64,000 nucleotides of DNA from Ulota crispa (lineage: Eukaryota > Streptophyta > Bryopsida > Orthotrichales > Orthotrichaceae). The notes below the pieces were generated by a model, which made no database searches, was not told where the DNA came from, and saw nothing but the letters and a program-made list of their open reading frames with translations. The stretch lies in the NCBI GenBank assembly GCA_963920765.1, contig OY987244.1, positions 23,664,358 to 23,728,357 of the forward strand, given 5' to 3'. Of this stretch, positions 1 through 11,585 are shown piece by piece. The translations under genes were made by a program, and so were the position numbers. How positions within the stretch are numbered: the first letter of the stretch is position 1; every line of letters begins with the position of its first letter.

Positions 1-2
1 TT

Positions 3-134
3 GCTAAACCTCTTCAAATAGCACAAGCCCTAATTCCACTTCGTGCAACTGCACCGAACTCGTTCCTGCACCAAATGAGTCGAGACCGGTACGCAACGAA
101 CCACCCGAAAGTGCAGAAAGTAGCCGCGAAATAG
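3..134 (+). CDS. possible 3' terminal exon of an unrecognised gene (partial)
   Basis: The first ~350 bases are richer in GC than the following kilobases, which suggests the edge of a gene. Read from base 3 on the plus strand, 43 codons stay open and end at TAG 132-134, with a basic C-terminus (…KVQKVAAK). The minus strand is also open across 4-291 (95 codons), and neither reading resembles a family I know. The plus reading is preferred only because AT-rich non-coding DNA follows its stop. A terminal exon, an antisense exon or non-coding DNA are all possible. Confidence 0.2.
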   Translation, partial: AKPLQIAQALIPLRATAPNSFLHQMSRDRYATNHPKVQKVAAK

Positions 135-354
135 ATTCGGGTATGATACCAGCAGCGGTGCCTTTATGTTGAGATCTCCGGAAAACAATCTCGTCGGGAG
201 GTTGGCAGCTTGGCATTCGAGAGAAGACAAGAGGACGATACTTCGGATGGAAAAGCAGTTGACGATGAACGGATGTTCGCGTGAGCGGCATCTTTCATAC
301 GCTCCAGATGGTTCCCCACCGATGATTTTGTTATGTCTCCAGTTCCGAAGGTAG

Positions 355-856
355 CAATTAATAGTTGTGATCTTCTGGACTTTGATGAAGTTATTTACAT
401 CCCCGAATACTCATGAAAAACTTTGATGATAACAACACGTATACATAACATTCAGCAGCCTGAAGAGAGGCTGCCTTCAGTTTCCCTCTTTTCAGGTATC
501 GCCCATAAAAAAAGTTTTTTATTTTTTTATTTTTTCAAGATTTTTATGCAAGCATTCTACACTAGATACTTGTTCATAGAATCTTTTTATTACTAGAATT
601 TCTATAGGTGGTTGTTTATATTGTCATATATTTTTCACAAGTTTTAACTTGATTGGGAATCAAATCAACAAACAAAGTAGAGAACCATGACATTCTAACA
701 AACTCCTAGTTCTAAACCAAACATGGCTAGATATAAAAGAAAAAGTCTTGGCAATTATGTTAGACACATACTATGACAAATAGTATATCCATAAGACCAA
801 GACACTTGACTCCCGCAATGCCTCTTTTTCTATGCTTGGACATGAGCTATAATATA
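355..856. other. AT-rich intergenic DNA, nothing recognised
   Basis: There are no long open frames, no clear repeats and no RNA gene. It contains short A/T tracts only. Confidence 0.5.
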
Positions 857-1170
857 AGGTATGTCCACCCATAAGCGTCAAACTAAGGGTTTTGAACATG
901 ATGAGTATCAATAAACAGCTAGCAAATTATAGGATCCTATTAGGAACAGAAAAATAATGAGTTTGCATTTTGAATGTATTATTTGGATACTATGAGAATA
1001 AGTTGTGAATTTTTAGAGAGCAAATTGCCATTGCACCCATAACCACTTTCAAGATTTCATGTTCACATGTTGTACATCCTTTTCATTACATCTATCTACT
1101 TCCACAGATTTCCCAAGACTTTCAGAGGTGAGGGTTATGAGGACACTGACGCTTATGGGTGTACATACCT
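857..1170. mobile_element. MITE, Tc1/mariner-like (TA target site)
   Basis: A 314-bp element with inverted ends: AGGTATGTCCACCCATAAGC at the left, and the reverse complement of the right end reads AGGTATGTACACCCATAAGC (one mismatch in 20). A TA dinucleotide flanks each end (855-856 and 1171-1172), as expected for a Tc1/mariner target duplication. It has no coding capacity. It shares the AGGTA start with the elements at 8640-8950 and 26192-26576. Confidence 0.75.
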
Positions 1171-1172
1171 TA

Positions 1173-2487
1173 CTCATGGAAAATAGTCATAGAGCTTTTT
1201 AGTCAATCAAAGTGAGTTAATGCGACTCAATTGATTTAGTGCTATTACTTTCAAAAGATTAGAGATTAAGAATAAAACAAATATTTTTGGTTTTACTAAG
1301 TGCTACTACTAGTATTAACCCGTATTGTTATTATGTGGAATCTTTGTTTAACCAGTAGGGCTAGAGATTTTATCCGTAGGTTAATAGATGCAACCCTTAA
1401 TGTATCTCTTACACCACCGGTTCACTTTCAGTGATTAAGCACTAAACAAGCACTAACTTAATGAGTGCAGTCAGAGCTCAAGTTTTTGAAAAAAAGAGGG
1501 TTAATTCCCTTGAGCTTTCCTGGGTAAACTTCACTCTCACTAAGCACTGAGGTTCACAACTTTGAGCTTTTTCTCAAGTCACTCTCACTCTAGAACTTGC
1601 ACAGGTAAAAACAAGTGTCCTATATGATCGCATATTTTATGATTGGGCATTCTAAATGACTATAAAACGACTATGATGTGACTAAAAAATGACTGACATT
1701 GAAATAATTGTTTTTTAGTCATTCTTTTGAACGGTTCATCTAAAACTCTCTACAAAATCGTATTCTTCTAAATTTGTAAGTACATTCTCATCCATAAGCG
1801 GATGAGGTTGTTGGTGTATCTAACATCTTTTAGTTGGGGTAGTGGTTTAGTCGTATGCCCAAAACGTGAGTTTATAGTATTACTAAGGTGTTACTAATAT
1901 ACTACTAAAGAGTTACAACTTTCATTCCACATCATTTTCATGCAGAAACACATCTTTCACGGTTTCCTCTCAAAATTTTCGGATTACCCGGTAGCATTAT
2001 TTTTCACTCTTTCTTGTTCTCTTGAGACTATGTGAACGCACACTATTGCAGCAGTCATTTTTTAGTTGTTTAGCACGTTTTGTGGTACTACTAATTTACT
2101 ACTAGGATATGACTTTTGTAATTAAATTGGTTTTGAGTAAGTAGGTTAATGAAGTTGTTAGGGGAATAAGCGGCGTAGGGTTGAATGTTGCTAGGTGCTA
2201 ATTCTATACTTACTAATGTGCAACTAATCCATGACTAACCAATGACTTGCATGTGATTTTTATGTGCAACTAATTGAAGACTAATAAATGACTTCTACAT
2301 GGTTCTGCCTCTCCTGCTAAGTTAATATTGTTCTTTTTATCACATTAATTTAATGATTAGGATTTGATCTTATTTCAAGGGTCATGTGTGAGGAGCAAGG
2401 AATGTTTTAGGATTTGGGATTTAGGGGTTTAGGGTTTAATGGGAGTTAAAGAAAAGTGGTCATAGATAACATGTCACCACATCAATT
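1173..2487. other. AT-rich intergenic DNA with scattered TGACTA motifs
   Basis: No gene is seen. TGACTA/TAGTCA motifs become frequent from about 1650 and lead into the 11-bp tandem array. A few TTTAGGG-like heptamers near 2400-2435 are too few to be a telomeric tract. Confidence 0.4.
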
Positions 2488-2690
2488 AAATGACTACATA
2501 ATGCCTAAATAATGCCTACATAATGCCTACATAATGACTATATAATGATTATATAATGACTACATAATGACTACATAATGACTACAAAATGACTACATAA
2601 TGACTACATAATGACTACATAATGACTACATAATGACTACATAATGACTACAAAATGACTACATAATTACTACATAATGACTATAAGACG
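2488..2690. repeat. 11-bp minisatellite (AATGACTACAT), about 18 units
   Basis: Head-to-tail copies of AATGACTACAT and close variants (AATGCCTACAT, AATGACTATAT, AATGATTATAT, AATGACTACAA) run for about 200 bp. The internal units are the most regular and the edges degenerate. There are no spacers, so it is a plain tandem array and not a CRISPR. Confidence 0.9.
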
Positions 2691-3148
2691 ACTATGGAAG
2701 AACCCAATTATAGTCATGCATTTGTTGTCACTTAGAAGTTCATGGGTTTTTCTTCTATTATTATTATTAGAATATAACTTGAGCAAATTATTTTAGGATT
2801 TACGGTGCAATTTTCTTTTTGGGCCTACATATTGTGGTTTTCAAAACAAGACAAGTCTTGCTCTACCTATTCCAATTCCAACCAACTATTTGAAAGGGGT
2901 GTAGTTTGGTTAGCTCATTAAATTGTATGTTTAAGAGTTTATTCGTATTTTAATTTTACAAGAGCTGTAGTTAGGTCACTATAAACTTCTCCAAGTATGT
3001 GCTAGTCTTACATTAGTTGTATTTGAGTTATATATTCAATACATTATTATTATTAATGTTATTGTTATTCTTATTACTATTTTTTTTATTATGATTATTA
3101 TCATAATAATTAACAATAATTAAAGCTCTTTGAAAAGCTTAAAAAATA

Positions 3149-3155
<7 letters not shown>
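2691..3155. other. AT-rich intergenic DNA
   Basis: No gene seen. There are runs of TTATTA near 2755-2770 and 3040-3120. Confidence 0.4.

Positions 3156-3228
<73 letters not shown>
3156..3228. repeat. (TA)n microsatellite
   Basis: An uninterrupted TA dinucleotide run of about 36 units, followed by AT-rich single-copy DNA. Confidence 0.95.
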
Positions 3229-3232
<4 letters not shown>

Positions 3233-3614
3233 TTTTATCACGATTTTGATTAATTTTTAAAGATAGAAGTCAAACAAAATTAAAAAAGAAATCATTTAAA
3301 ATTAAAATAAAAAATTAATACATTCAAATATTAGAAGCTAAAACTTGAAAATTTGCAAAAAATTGTTTCAAATGCTTTACAATAATTTTAGCATGTAAAT
3401 AGTTCATTTTGATGCAAATTCATGTTTTAAACACATTGTTGATGTTAAATTTGCCAAAAAAAATATTATCTAAGTTTTAATAGCAATTGCCCCCAAAAAT
3501 GAAGTTGTAATTTTTGAGTTAGTTTGAACCTTTCATTGAGAGTAGGATTGGTAGTTTGTAAGGTGAAGATGCAGTCGCCACTTTTAAGTTTAGGGTTTAG
3601 CTTTGTGGACTTGA

Positions 3615-3853
3615 TTTGTTGGCTCTATGCTCTTTAGAAAGTTTGTTGACTCTATGCTCTTTTTTGGTTTGCTTGCTCCTCATTTTTCTTAGGTTTGTTT
3701 GCTTTGCGCTTTTCTCAAGTTTGTTTGCTTTGCGTACTTTTTAAAGTTTGTTGGCTCCGTGCACTTCTCTTGTTTTATTGGCTCTATGTTCTTTGCACGC
3801 TTGTTTGCTTTGCGCACTTGTCAATGTTTGTTGGTTTTATGCGCTACAACATT
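3615..3853. repeat. 26-27-bp minisatellite, nine degenerate units
   Basis: Units start with TTTGTTGGCTCTATGC or TTTGTTTGCTTTGCG at about 3615, 3642, 3668, 3694, 3720, 3747, 3774, 3800 and 3827, so the period is 26-27 bp. Two unit types alternate irregularly (a GGCTCTATG type and a TGCTTTGCG type). The leucine/cysteine-rich 63-codon frame in it is a product of the repeat. Confidence 0.8.
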
Positions 3854-5340
3854 GTAACTCATTTTTAGGTTGTACTTTCATTGTCTATTTGAAATTGCTA
3901 AAATTGCAGGCGTGTGCAAATGATATTGACTGGGTTTAGAAAGCAGTCTGTGGGATAGTTTGTGAGTGCTAAATGAACACTAGATATACTTTGAGGTTTT
4001 GAAAACCTTAAACTATATATCTAAATTTTACATAGAGTCTACACTGAATTGTAACTGAATAGCAACCGTGAATTGGCCAGATTGTGATTGCATGGTGACT
4101 ACTCCTTAACTGCATAGCAATTGAATTGTGATTGTATTGTGACTGTAATGGAACTTCATATGGAATGTATAATGATTGTATTGTGACTGTAATGTAACTT
4201 GACTACATTGTAATGCTGTTATGTCTAAATGATGTTTGCATTTATGACTAATTTGTGACTCTTATGTGTGACTAAATTTTGTATGCTTCTGTGAATGGTT
4301 GGTGACTAGTTTGTGCCTAAATTTTGTATGCTTGTGTGAATGGTTGGTGATTGTATTCTGTTTGAGGAGTTATTGCATTGTGAACCTTAAATCTTATGTA
4401 ATTGTATGACGACTATGTTGTCACTTCAAGTTTGCTTCAACCACTCTATAGTGACTGGGTTGAGACTACTTTATAATAATTAAACTGCCAATATTGGAAC
4501 TAAAAATGACAACTATGTAGTGACTAATATAGAACTACCCGCTACTATTACTAGTAAACTGCACTATTTCTACATAACAAGCAGTTATTCCAAACCCTAA
4601 ATGTCCAAAACCAAACAGTATTCAACTTAAGAACAACTAAAATATGACTAAGTGATAACTAAAATATGACTAAGCAACAACTAATATATGATTGAGTGAC
4701 AATTAAAATATGACTAAGTGGAATGTACAAACAACTAAAAAATGACTAATTGAGCACTACAAAATGAATGTAATTGCTCGTTGGAGCACCGTGGCACCTT
4801 GATTCAAAACTAACAAACAACTAATATATGACTAATGAAATCTATGGGCTCACTTATCCGTTACTGATACATGACTAGATGAGAATTATGTGACCACTTA
4901 TCCGTTACTGATATATGACTAAATGATAATTGTGTTGTCACTTATCTGTTACTGAATGTGGATTGGCGTTTTGATAACACATGTGGATTATACAAAGCAG
5001 TTGCTGAGATCAAAACACGTTGCTACATGATAGTTTGATTCTTTCAGTAGAAATGTAATGGCACCATTGGGAATTGGGAAAATTTAAATGCCTTCAAGAA
5101 AAAAGGGACAGTTGGGTTCAAGAAAAAAAGAACAATTCTTTTTCCCGATAAAGATAAAGCTAGCATGACGTAAAGGATGAGATACTATAATGTACTAAAT
5201 GACTGAATGACAAAGATTACTAAACAACTAAACAATGACTAAATCATGACCAAATGAGACTAGTCATGATTGAATCATTCAATGGGAAATGACTCACTTT
5301 TTCGTCATTTGTAGTAGTCATATATGATGTTGTTTTTTAC
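3854..5340. repeat. degenerate TGACTA/TGACTG-rich stretch
   Basis: Dozens of near-repeats of TGACTAA, ATGACTAAGTG and TTGTGACTGTA occur at irregular spacing, e.g. 4080-4330 and 4640-4940. The core hexamer is the same as in the 2488-2690 array. No gene is seen. Dense short motifs like these occur in the subterminal zones of some large DNA transposons, but I could not fix element ends. Confidence 0.5.
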
Positions 5341-7123
5341 CTGTGTTGGGGCACAAATTGCTTATAGCTATAGCATTGCGGAATACAAACTTACAGCATA
5401 TGTGCCCATTGTGGGAGATTGCTACAAGAGCCTGTGGACGTGACTCTCGTCATGGCTTCTACACAAACAAATGCTACACACGTTTTTCTTGCTTTATGAA
5501 TTTGATGCCCTATTTATAAGTATTGATGCTTTGTTGCCTCTTTTGGACCTTGTGAAAGTATTGAATAGCAAGCAATTTTGGATTGTAGACACCTCTTACA
5601 TCCTCACTAACTTAACATTGGTTTGTTTTATTCTTGGAATGGGCACAAGTGAGACCTTTATCCTCTCGGTGGAATTGACAAACCCAAGCTTCATACTATG
5701 CATCACTTCTCAACCCTCTTTCTCAAAGTCTACTATTCAGTTTTTTTTGGAATTGCTTAGTTTTCTGGGAAATGGAACATATTCGTCCTTTGCATTCTCA
5801 AAGGCGGTTCTTAGGTTTTTTCCCTAGTTTCTACCCAGTAGATGGATCATCTAATATTAATATTACTGGACGTTACATGTAGACACACGTTCATTATGTG
5901 CTTACAAAGATTTTAAAAAAAAAAGAGGTTGCTTGGAAAAAAGTATGTTTTGTAGCCCTAGTTGAGCACTGATTTGGCTACTCTACAGCTCGTTGTTTGA
6001 ATAAATGAATGTAGAATTTTATGTTTTACACTCATGCACCAGTCGGAGCTAAGGCTCATCTCGTTGTGCTAAGAAAAGACTGATGACTGCTGCTAATGCA
6101 CCCAAGGTTGAGCTTCATCTCAATTTTTGAGAGGTGTATACAGATGAAGGCAGTAGTAAAAAAACATAGAGCCACGCCCTATTTTGATTCCATAATGGGT
6201 TGTTTATTTCCAAAAATCTCACTCCAATGCTGGATGTGAGCACAACTTTTTACTTGATGCTTACCGAATAAGTTCTGTCTTGGTAAAAATTAGCTTTCCA
6301 TAGCACATTCTCTTAACCCAAGATGGGAATTTGTTCCTAAAAATTTCCAAATGAGATCCTTTTGAACTTGAAAAAGATGAAGTGCCTAGTTTAGACTAGG
6401 ATGTACCAAAAATGTGTTTTTTTTCCTAATATAATTGGGCCCCCACATTGACGTATGTGCACTAAACTAAGCCTCTCTTTCATGAACTCTCTGACATATT
6501 CAGCCAAGCGTCCCCATGGCTAAAGATGGGTGTGGAATATTCCACACCATTTCATCCAACCATTCCATCCTATGGATGGAATCATGTGGAATATTCCATA
6601 TTCTCCAAGGCAGTTCATAGTCGTGCTACTGAATGTCATGTACATGATCCATAATTATGTGCATTCATTTATGCCTTTTCCATGTTACACGTTGTACTTG
6701 AGGTTAATGAACTCAAAACAATTATTAAGCGCTTAATTGCTTAGAGAAATAGTACTATTTTTCTTGCTCTTTTTTACTCTTCTAGCTCAATATTTCATTC
6801 CAATTTTGGTAATTAACCCCTAGAGGCCAAGGAGTGTTTTCACTAAAACATGCACTAGAAACTGCGAATGTTAGATCTACCATAGCATTGAAACTATGTC
6901 TCTTGCTTCATTGTATGTAAAATAGAGTAGTGATAATATTTCCACTCTAGTATATTGTAAAAAAAAATAAGGTAACAAAAATAGGATCCCCCTAAGAGAG
7001 CTTGGCAAGATGAGTTTGATTATAATTGTATGACCAATTTGGATGAAAAATTTTGCACTTTCTATCCAACTTTCAAATTCAATAAAAGGAAATCTTTTAG
7101 AGCTTAGGATTTCATTGGACGCA
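5341..7123. other. intergenic DNA with one unassigned open frame
   Basis: A 118-codon plus-strand frame (5471-5827) is open but hydrophobic and unlike any family I know; it may be chance or transposon debris. A small inverted repeat around GTGGAATATTCCA lies at 6532-6600. Nothing else is recognised. Confidence 0.3.
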
Positions 7124-7125
7124 CG

Positions 7126-7165
7126 TGGCAAAGTGGTTAGCATTGTTAGCGGGAATAGGGTTGAA
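7126..7165 (+). ncRNA. tRNA-like promoter boxes, possible SINE head or tRNA relic
   Basis: TGGCAAAGTGG (7126-7136) fits the RNA polymerase III A-box consensus TRGCNNAGYNGG. A weaker B-box-like GGTTGAAAC follows about 33 bp later, a spacing usual for tRNA genes and SINEs. I cannot fold a tRNA cloverleaf around it, and no poly-A tail or target duplication is evident. Confidence 0.25.
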
Positions 7166-8227
7166 ACTCTAGAAACGCTAATAATCTACCGTTGTTAAGG
7201 ATTTGAGGTTTTGGATTCCTGCATGCGCTTTAGGTTCCTACGTACCATTGCTGAGGGTTTAGGCACTTTAGATTCCTGCATGCAATTTAGTTGCTTCTGT
7301 GCTGTAAGCTTATGTGTTATTTTTGTTCTTGAACTCTCTAACTGCAAGTACTGCAAATGTTGAAGTAGAGCTATCTACTTTTTGCTATATGTGTTATTAT
7401 CCTACTAGGTTTGTATTCACCATGCTTATTGCTTTTGGATTTGTGTTCACTGCGCATACTATAGGCATGAAAGTGGCCGTTTTGGGCTCTTTACAATTCA
7501 TGGTTTTTGTGTTATCTTCTTATTAGTAAGTGACATCTTGATGCATTTTGAAAGCATCATAGGGGCAATTTAGGGTGTTTAAAAATTTTGACGTTTTTGT
7601 TTTATTTTTGTAGGGTCTATTTAGGGTTTACGGTTTGAATTTGTGTGAATGTTTGAAGCAATTTAGGGTTCTTTTGGTGTATAGAATTTTGGTGCAAGTT
7701 ATAGGAAGACAACAATGGTGGATGCTAGAATTAGGGTTTAGTTCTTTTTTGCAATATTCCACTTGGAAATAAGGATTTAGGGTAGAAACTTTGTTGCATT
7801 CTTGTGCCAAATTTTGGTATTTTGCAATTTGTAAAAAAAATATGGAGCCTAAAAGTAGCCTTTTTAACCATTTAGAAATAAACATAGGATACCCTAAAAT
7901 GCATAAAAGTAGCTTTTGATACAAAGATAGGGAGGAAATATTTACCTTAAAGAAGATAAATACCCCTTCTTTAAATACCCCATTGTTGCACACAATATCC
8001 AAGCAAAAGGGGGTGTGACCCCCCTCCCCCCCAAGATACTTTGTCATGATTATCTCAATATCAAAACCTTTACAAGGATACTTTTGAAGTTTTTTGAACG
8101 TGTTTGTTACTAGGAAATATTTGCATATGGATGTTTCTTACTTATCCATGCAATCAAATCTAAAAAATTCTTCATCAATCTTTCGTAATAAATTATCATG
8201 TAAAATCATGAATATTATGTAAAATAA
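7166..8227. other. intergenic DNA, nothing firm
   Basis: Scattered TTTAGGG heptamers (7566-7740) occur within AT-rich DNA. The 139-codon minus-strand frame at 7628-8047 shows no recognisable motif. Confidence 0.3.
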
Positions 8228-8420
8228 TGGGAAAATTTCATGGATACCCTTGAAGTTTGCCATATTTTCATAGATACTATTGCTTTTTCAGAAATTTCAC
8301 AAATACCCTTGGACCATAATTTTCATGCGTTCATTTTGCTGCGCATGTCACTTCCTTCTTCTTTTGTGCGCACACTACTTCTTTCTTGTTATGCATGTGC
8401 ACAAAGGAAAAAAATAATTC
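8228..8420 (+). repeat. dispersed repeat, second copy at 52280-52500
   Basis: The segment from GGGAAAATTTCATGGATACC through CACAAATACCCTTGGA and on to the CATGTGCACAAAGG region matches 52280-52500 in the same orientation with moderate divergence. Element ends were not resolved. Confidence 0.55.
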
Positions 8421-8639
8421 ACCAAAAATGGGGTTTTGATTTATTGGAACTCAAAGTTTGATATGTTTGATTAGGATTGTGTAAGATTTGAAGATCAATG
8501 ATACAAGATAACAAAATGCCAATTATATTTAATAAAACGCTGGGTTCAAAGCAGATGTAAAGATTTGCAAGGGACTGCACATCCTCACTAACTATGTCTC
8601 AAAGACTTCACTTGCAAGCCAGTAGAAATGAATGAGCTA

Positions 8640-8950
8640 AGGTAGGAGGCTCAAATTTGGAGCACCTCCTCAAATGTACTCTTTTTGTACATCTTGTTTT
8701 TCATAGCCCTTCAACAATGTACAGCTCGTGTACATTTGAGGAGGTGCTCCATTATAGAGCCCTATGGCCTTTCCACTTCAAATATTCATAACTAATTCCA
8801 CAAAGTTCCAAAAAATATGAAACAACTTGGGTTAGATGCAGATTCTTCTTGTCTTTCAAGGAAAGTTTACGGAAAATCATTTCAAGGAGTTTCACCTACC
8901 CAAAATTCAGTTTCAGCCCTTAGATGCTCCATTTATGAGCCTCCTACCTT
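8640..8950. mobile_element. MITE, Tc1/mariner-like, with internal 21-bp palindrome
   Basis: A 311-bp element starting AGGTAGGAGGCTCA and ending with the near-complement TGAGCCTCCTACCT, flanked by TA on both sides (8638-8639 and 8951-8952). Inside it, 8660-8680 and 8729-8749 (about 21 bp, GAGCACCTCCTCAAATGTAC and its complement) form a second perfect inverted repeat. It has no coding capacity and belongs to the same family as 857-1170 and 26192-26576. Confidence 0.8.
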
Positions 8951-8953
8951 AGA

Positions 8954-9632
8954 GTAAAAACTACACTCACATGGATGACCCGAAAGGGAGAATTAGCTTC
9001 AGTAAGGTTACTCTTTGAAAATAAAATCTACCGCAGTGAGAGACGAGGGTATCTTATTGGACACTATATATATGTTTTGTGATGAATAAAAGATACCCTA
9101 GGATGTTCATTTTAACTCAAAAAACATTTTATCTACCCTGTCGTATATCTATGCAATTTCTAATTTGTAAACTTGAAAAAACAAAATCCGCTCTAAAATG
9201 TCTCTCAAGTAATTTTTAAATTTCTACATTTTACGCTAATAATCTTCATAAGAGAACCCGCGACCACCAAGATGATTTGGAACATTTGAAAAATCGATTG
9301 TATTTAGCACGCTATTAGGACGATTCAAAAAATAAGGCATAATTACTAAATTGCATGCTATCCCTGTCAAAGAATTTGATGAAAGACCTGATTCGAGACC
9401 AGAAATTCGGTTTTTTAGACCTGATTTCATTACGATCGGACAAATCAGAACGTTCTCAGTGGTACACTACTTGTAAAGAAAAAAACATTGTACACACTTC
9501 CCATTACTTCATCATCTCAGTGTAATGCCTAGAACCATCATTGCTAGCGTATCACACAAGCCAACCAACGGTAATGTGCATGAACACACCACCTGTAAGA
9601 GAGCTAGAACAATTTCTGAATTACGACAGCCA
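8954..9632. other. intergenic DNA and YidD 3' flank
   Basis: No gene is seen. The last ~100 bases before 9633 are presumably the 3' UTR of the minus-strand YidD gene. Confidence 0.4.
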
Positions 9633-11585
9633 TCAGTACTGGGGAGGCCTTGGCTCATCGAACCATCGAGGTGGATCAAAACCACTGCCACCTGTGCACA
9701 AGTGAAGCAGATAACAAGGATTTAAAAGGCGTCAGAAAAACATTCGTCCAGATAATTAATCCACTAATCACATAATCTATGCAACATAACATCGTGTCAA
9801 GAACCTGGTAGAATGTGCTCATGAGCGAGTCACTGACAGTAGATAACATTATCTATAAGCACAAAGAATATTGAAGTAAAATGAGAGTGGGAAGTAGAGG
9901 TCGTTAGCATTCTCACACCTAGAGGATTGCACCGAGACAGACGCCAGGCTGTCAAGATGGCACCCTTGGCAACACCGTATTTCTTGAAAGCTTGCATTCC
10001 ATACTCACTACAAGTTGGGACAAAGCGGCAGCTGCCTGGAAGTAGAGGAGAGATTTCCCCTGCAAAGCATGGGCAAGGACACAAATTAATCTTGGAAATA
10101 TAAGCAAAGTACGATGTAAGCTTCGTGATTATAGATCGTATAAAGTATGCCAATTGAATAGCCAAGAAGAACTGTTACACGATAATTCGGGATGAAGTAG
10201 GAAGCTCACGTTTGTAAAATTGAAGAAGCTTGACAGCAATTGCAACTCCACCACTAGGTTCAACAGCGTCCTCTACTGAATCTGAACCAATCTCAACAGT
10301 GCACCACAATGACACATGCAATACACAGATAGCAAATTCCCTGCTAAAATTGCAACAGAGAAATCAGGGGAGATTTGGATTGACATGACCTCACGCTACA
10401 TGAGTTTAGAACCACTACGAGCTGATTAAACAGAAAGTACCGAAATGTTTTTTATTACATTATTGATAGTAACTGCGTAATTCAACAGATAATCCGAAAA
10501 GAATTTGATTCAGGAAATCTAACCTTCCTTGTCAGCAGTTTCCTGACTTTCATGTGACGTACAATTGCACCTGAAAATGCTCTTCATCGTCCTGGCACGT
10601 CCATGGCGGGAGCTTGAATCTAAACGTAGCTGCACAGAAACGGCGTATTTGATCGAAAGTTCAACGTAGACGAAAGAGACCTAGAACCGTTAGACTACAA
10701 AAGCAGGAAAAGCATTTATCGGTTTTATATCACATTATTCAAATGATGAGCAAACGGATGATCATTGGCAATTTTACCTGTCTACTAGAACTGAACCAAT
10801 CAGCAAAACCCGTGCAGAGTAAGTCGGACGCACTTTCATCGACTGTAGACTGCGGTTCGATGTCAGAATAATGTTCTACTCTGCACAATAGTGCATAAAC
10901 CTCAAAAGATTAAGTATATCGTACACTGACCGATAATATTTCCAGGATTGAAATTCAATTGTGAAAATAAATTTGCATTAAAACTCCCTCAAGAAAGCAT
11001 TTCAAACGCTCACAAAGAAATCCTTCTCAACCGCACACTTACTCAAGCAATTAAAAGAAATGCACGTTGCCACGTTAACAGACGTGCTTTCAAATTGTTC
11101 GCACTCAAGCGAACAAGGTCTTGCGCAATTAGCTTTTGTCATCTAAAAAAAACGACTTCCAGCAACATTTTCCTTTAAACTGACTTTCCCTTCACAATGG
11201 CTACAATTCTACAAAGGAGCTGCAGTATGCCTTCGAAATAACCAAAACTTGTAAATTCCATAATCATCTCCCAGAGTTATCGGACTCCTAATTGTCCCGT
11301 CCATGAGAATACAAATTATCAACGATTTGATTCTCATAAAATGCTGAATCACATATGAATCTCCAGGTACCTTGCGCCACCAGAATTCGTACGCATCAAG
11401 ATCCTTGTGCAACGTACTCGGCCGCTTGAAAATGCATCACAGCTGCCATGGCCAAACCGACCAGAAAATTTCTTCACAGATTTCAAACTTACTTGAGGCG
11501 TAACACTGCTTGAGATTTGATCACACGAAGTATGAGGAGTTGCACAGGAGTTTGCAACTGGCGATAGGCCAGCTATAGTCGCCAT
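9633..11585 (-). CDS. YidD-family membrane-protein insertion factor, plastid-targeted
   Basis: Six exons on the minus strand: 11585-11493, 10849-10778, 10629-10524, 10281-10210, 10059-9919 and 9691-9633. They splice with GT-AG borders into 181 in-frame codons (180 aa). The C-terminal half (about residues 98-172) is a clear YidD/DUF37 domain: FYKREISPLLPGSCR, then FVPTCSEYG, AWRLSRCNPLGG and a GFDPP tail. Bacterial YidD helps the YidC/Sec system insert membrane proteins and is under 100 aa. The ~95 extra N-terminal residues are rich in Ser/Thr/Ala with few acids at the start, like a chloroplast transit peptide; plastid targeting is inferred. The C-terminal domain is certain; the first two exons rest on splice signals and phase alone. 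It is divergent from AHSA1, about 2.3 kb start to start. Confidence 0.88.

Noticed and set aside
2488-2690. CRISPR-like array
   Set aside because: Units are contiguous 11-mers without spacers in a eukaryotic context; a plain minisatellite.
5471-5827. 118-codon plus-strand frame as a gene
   Set aside because: Hydrophobic, no motif, no splice context or conserved neighbour; kept only as an unassigned frame.
7560-7745. Interstitial telomere repeat (TTTAGGG)
   Set aside because: Only isolated heptamers separated by unrelated sequence; no tandem run.
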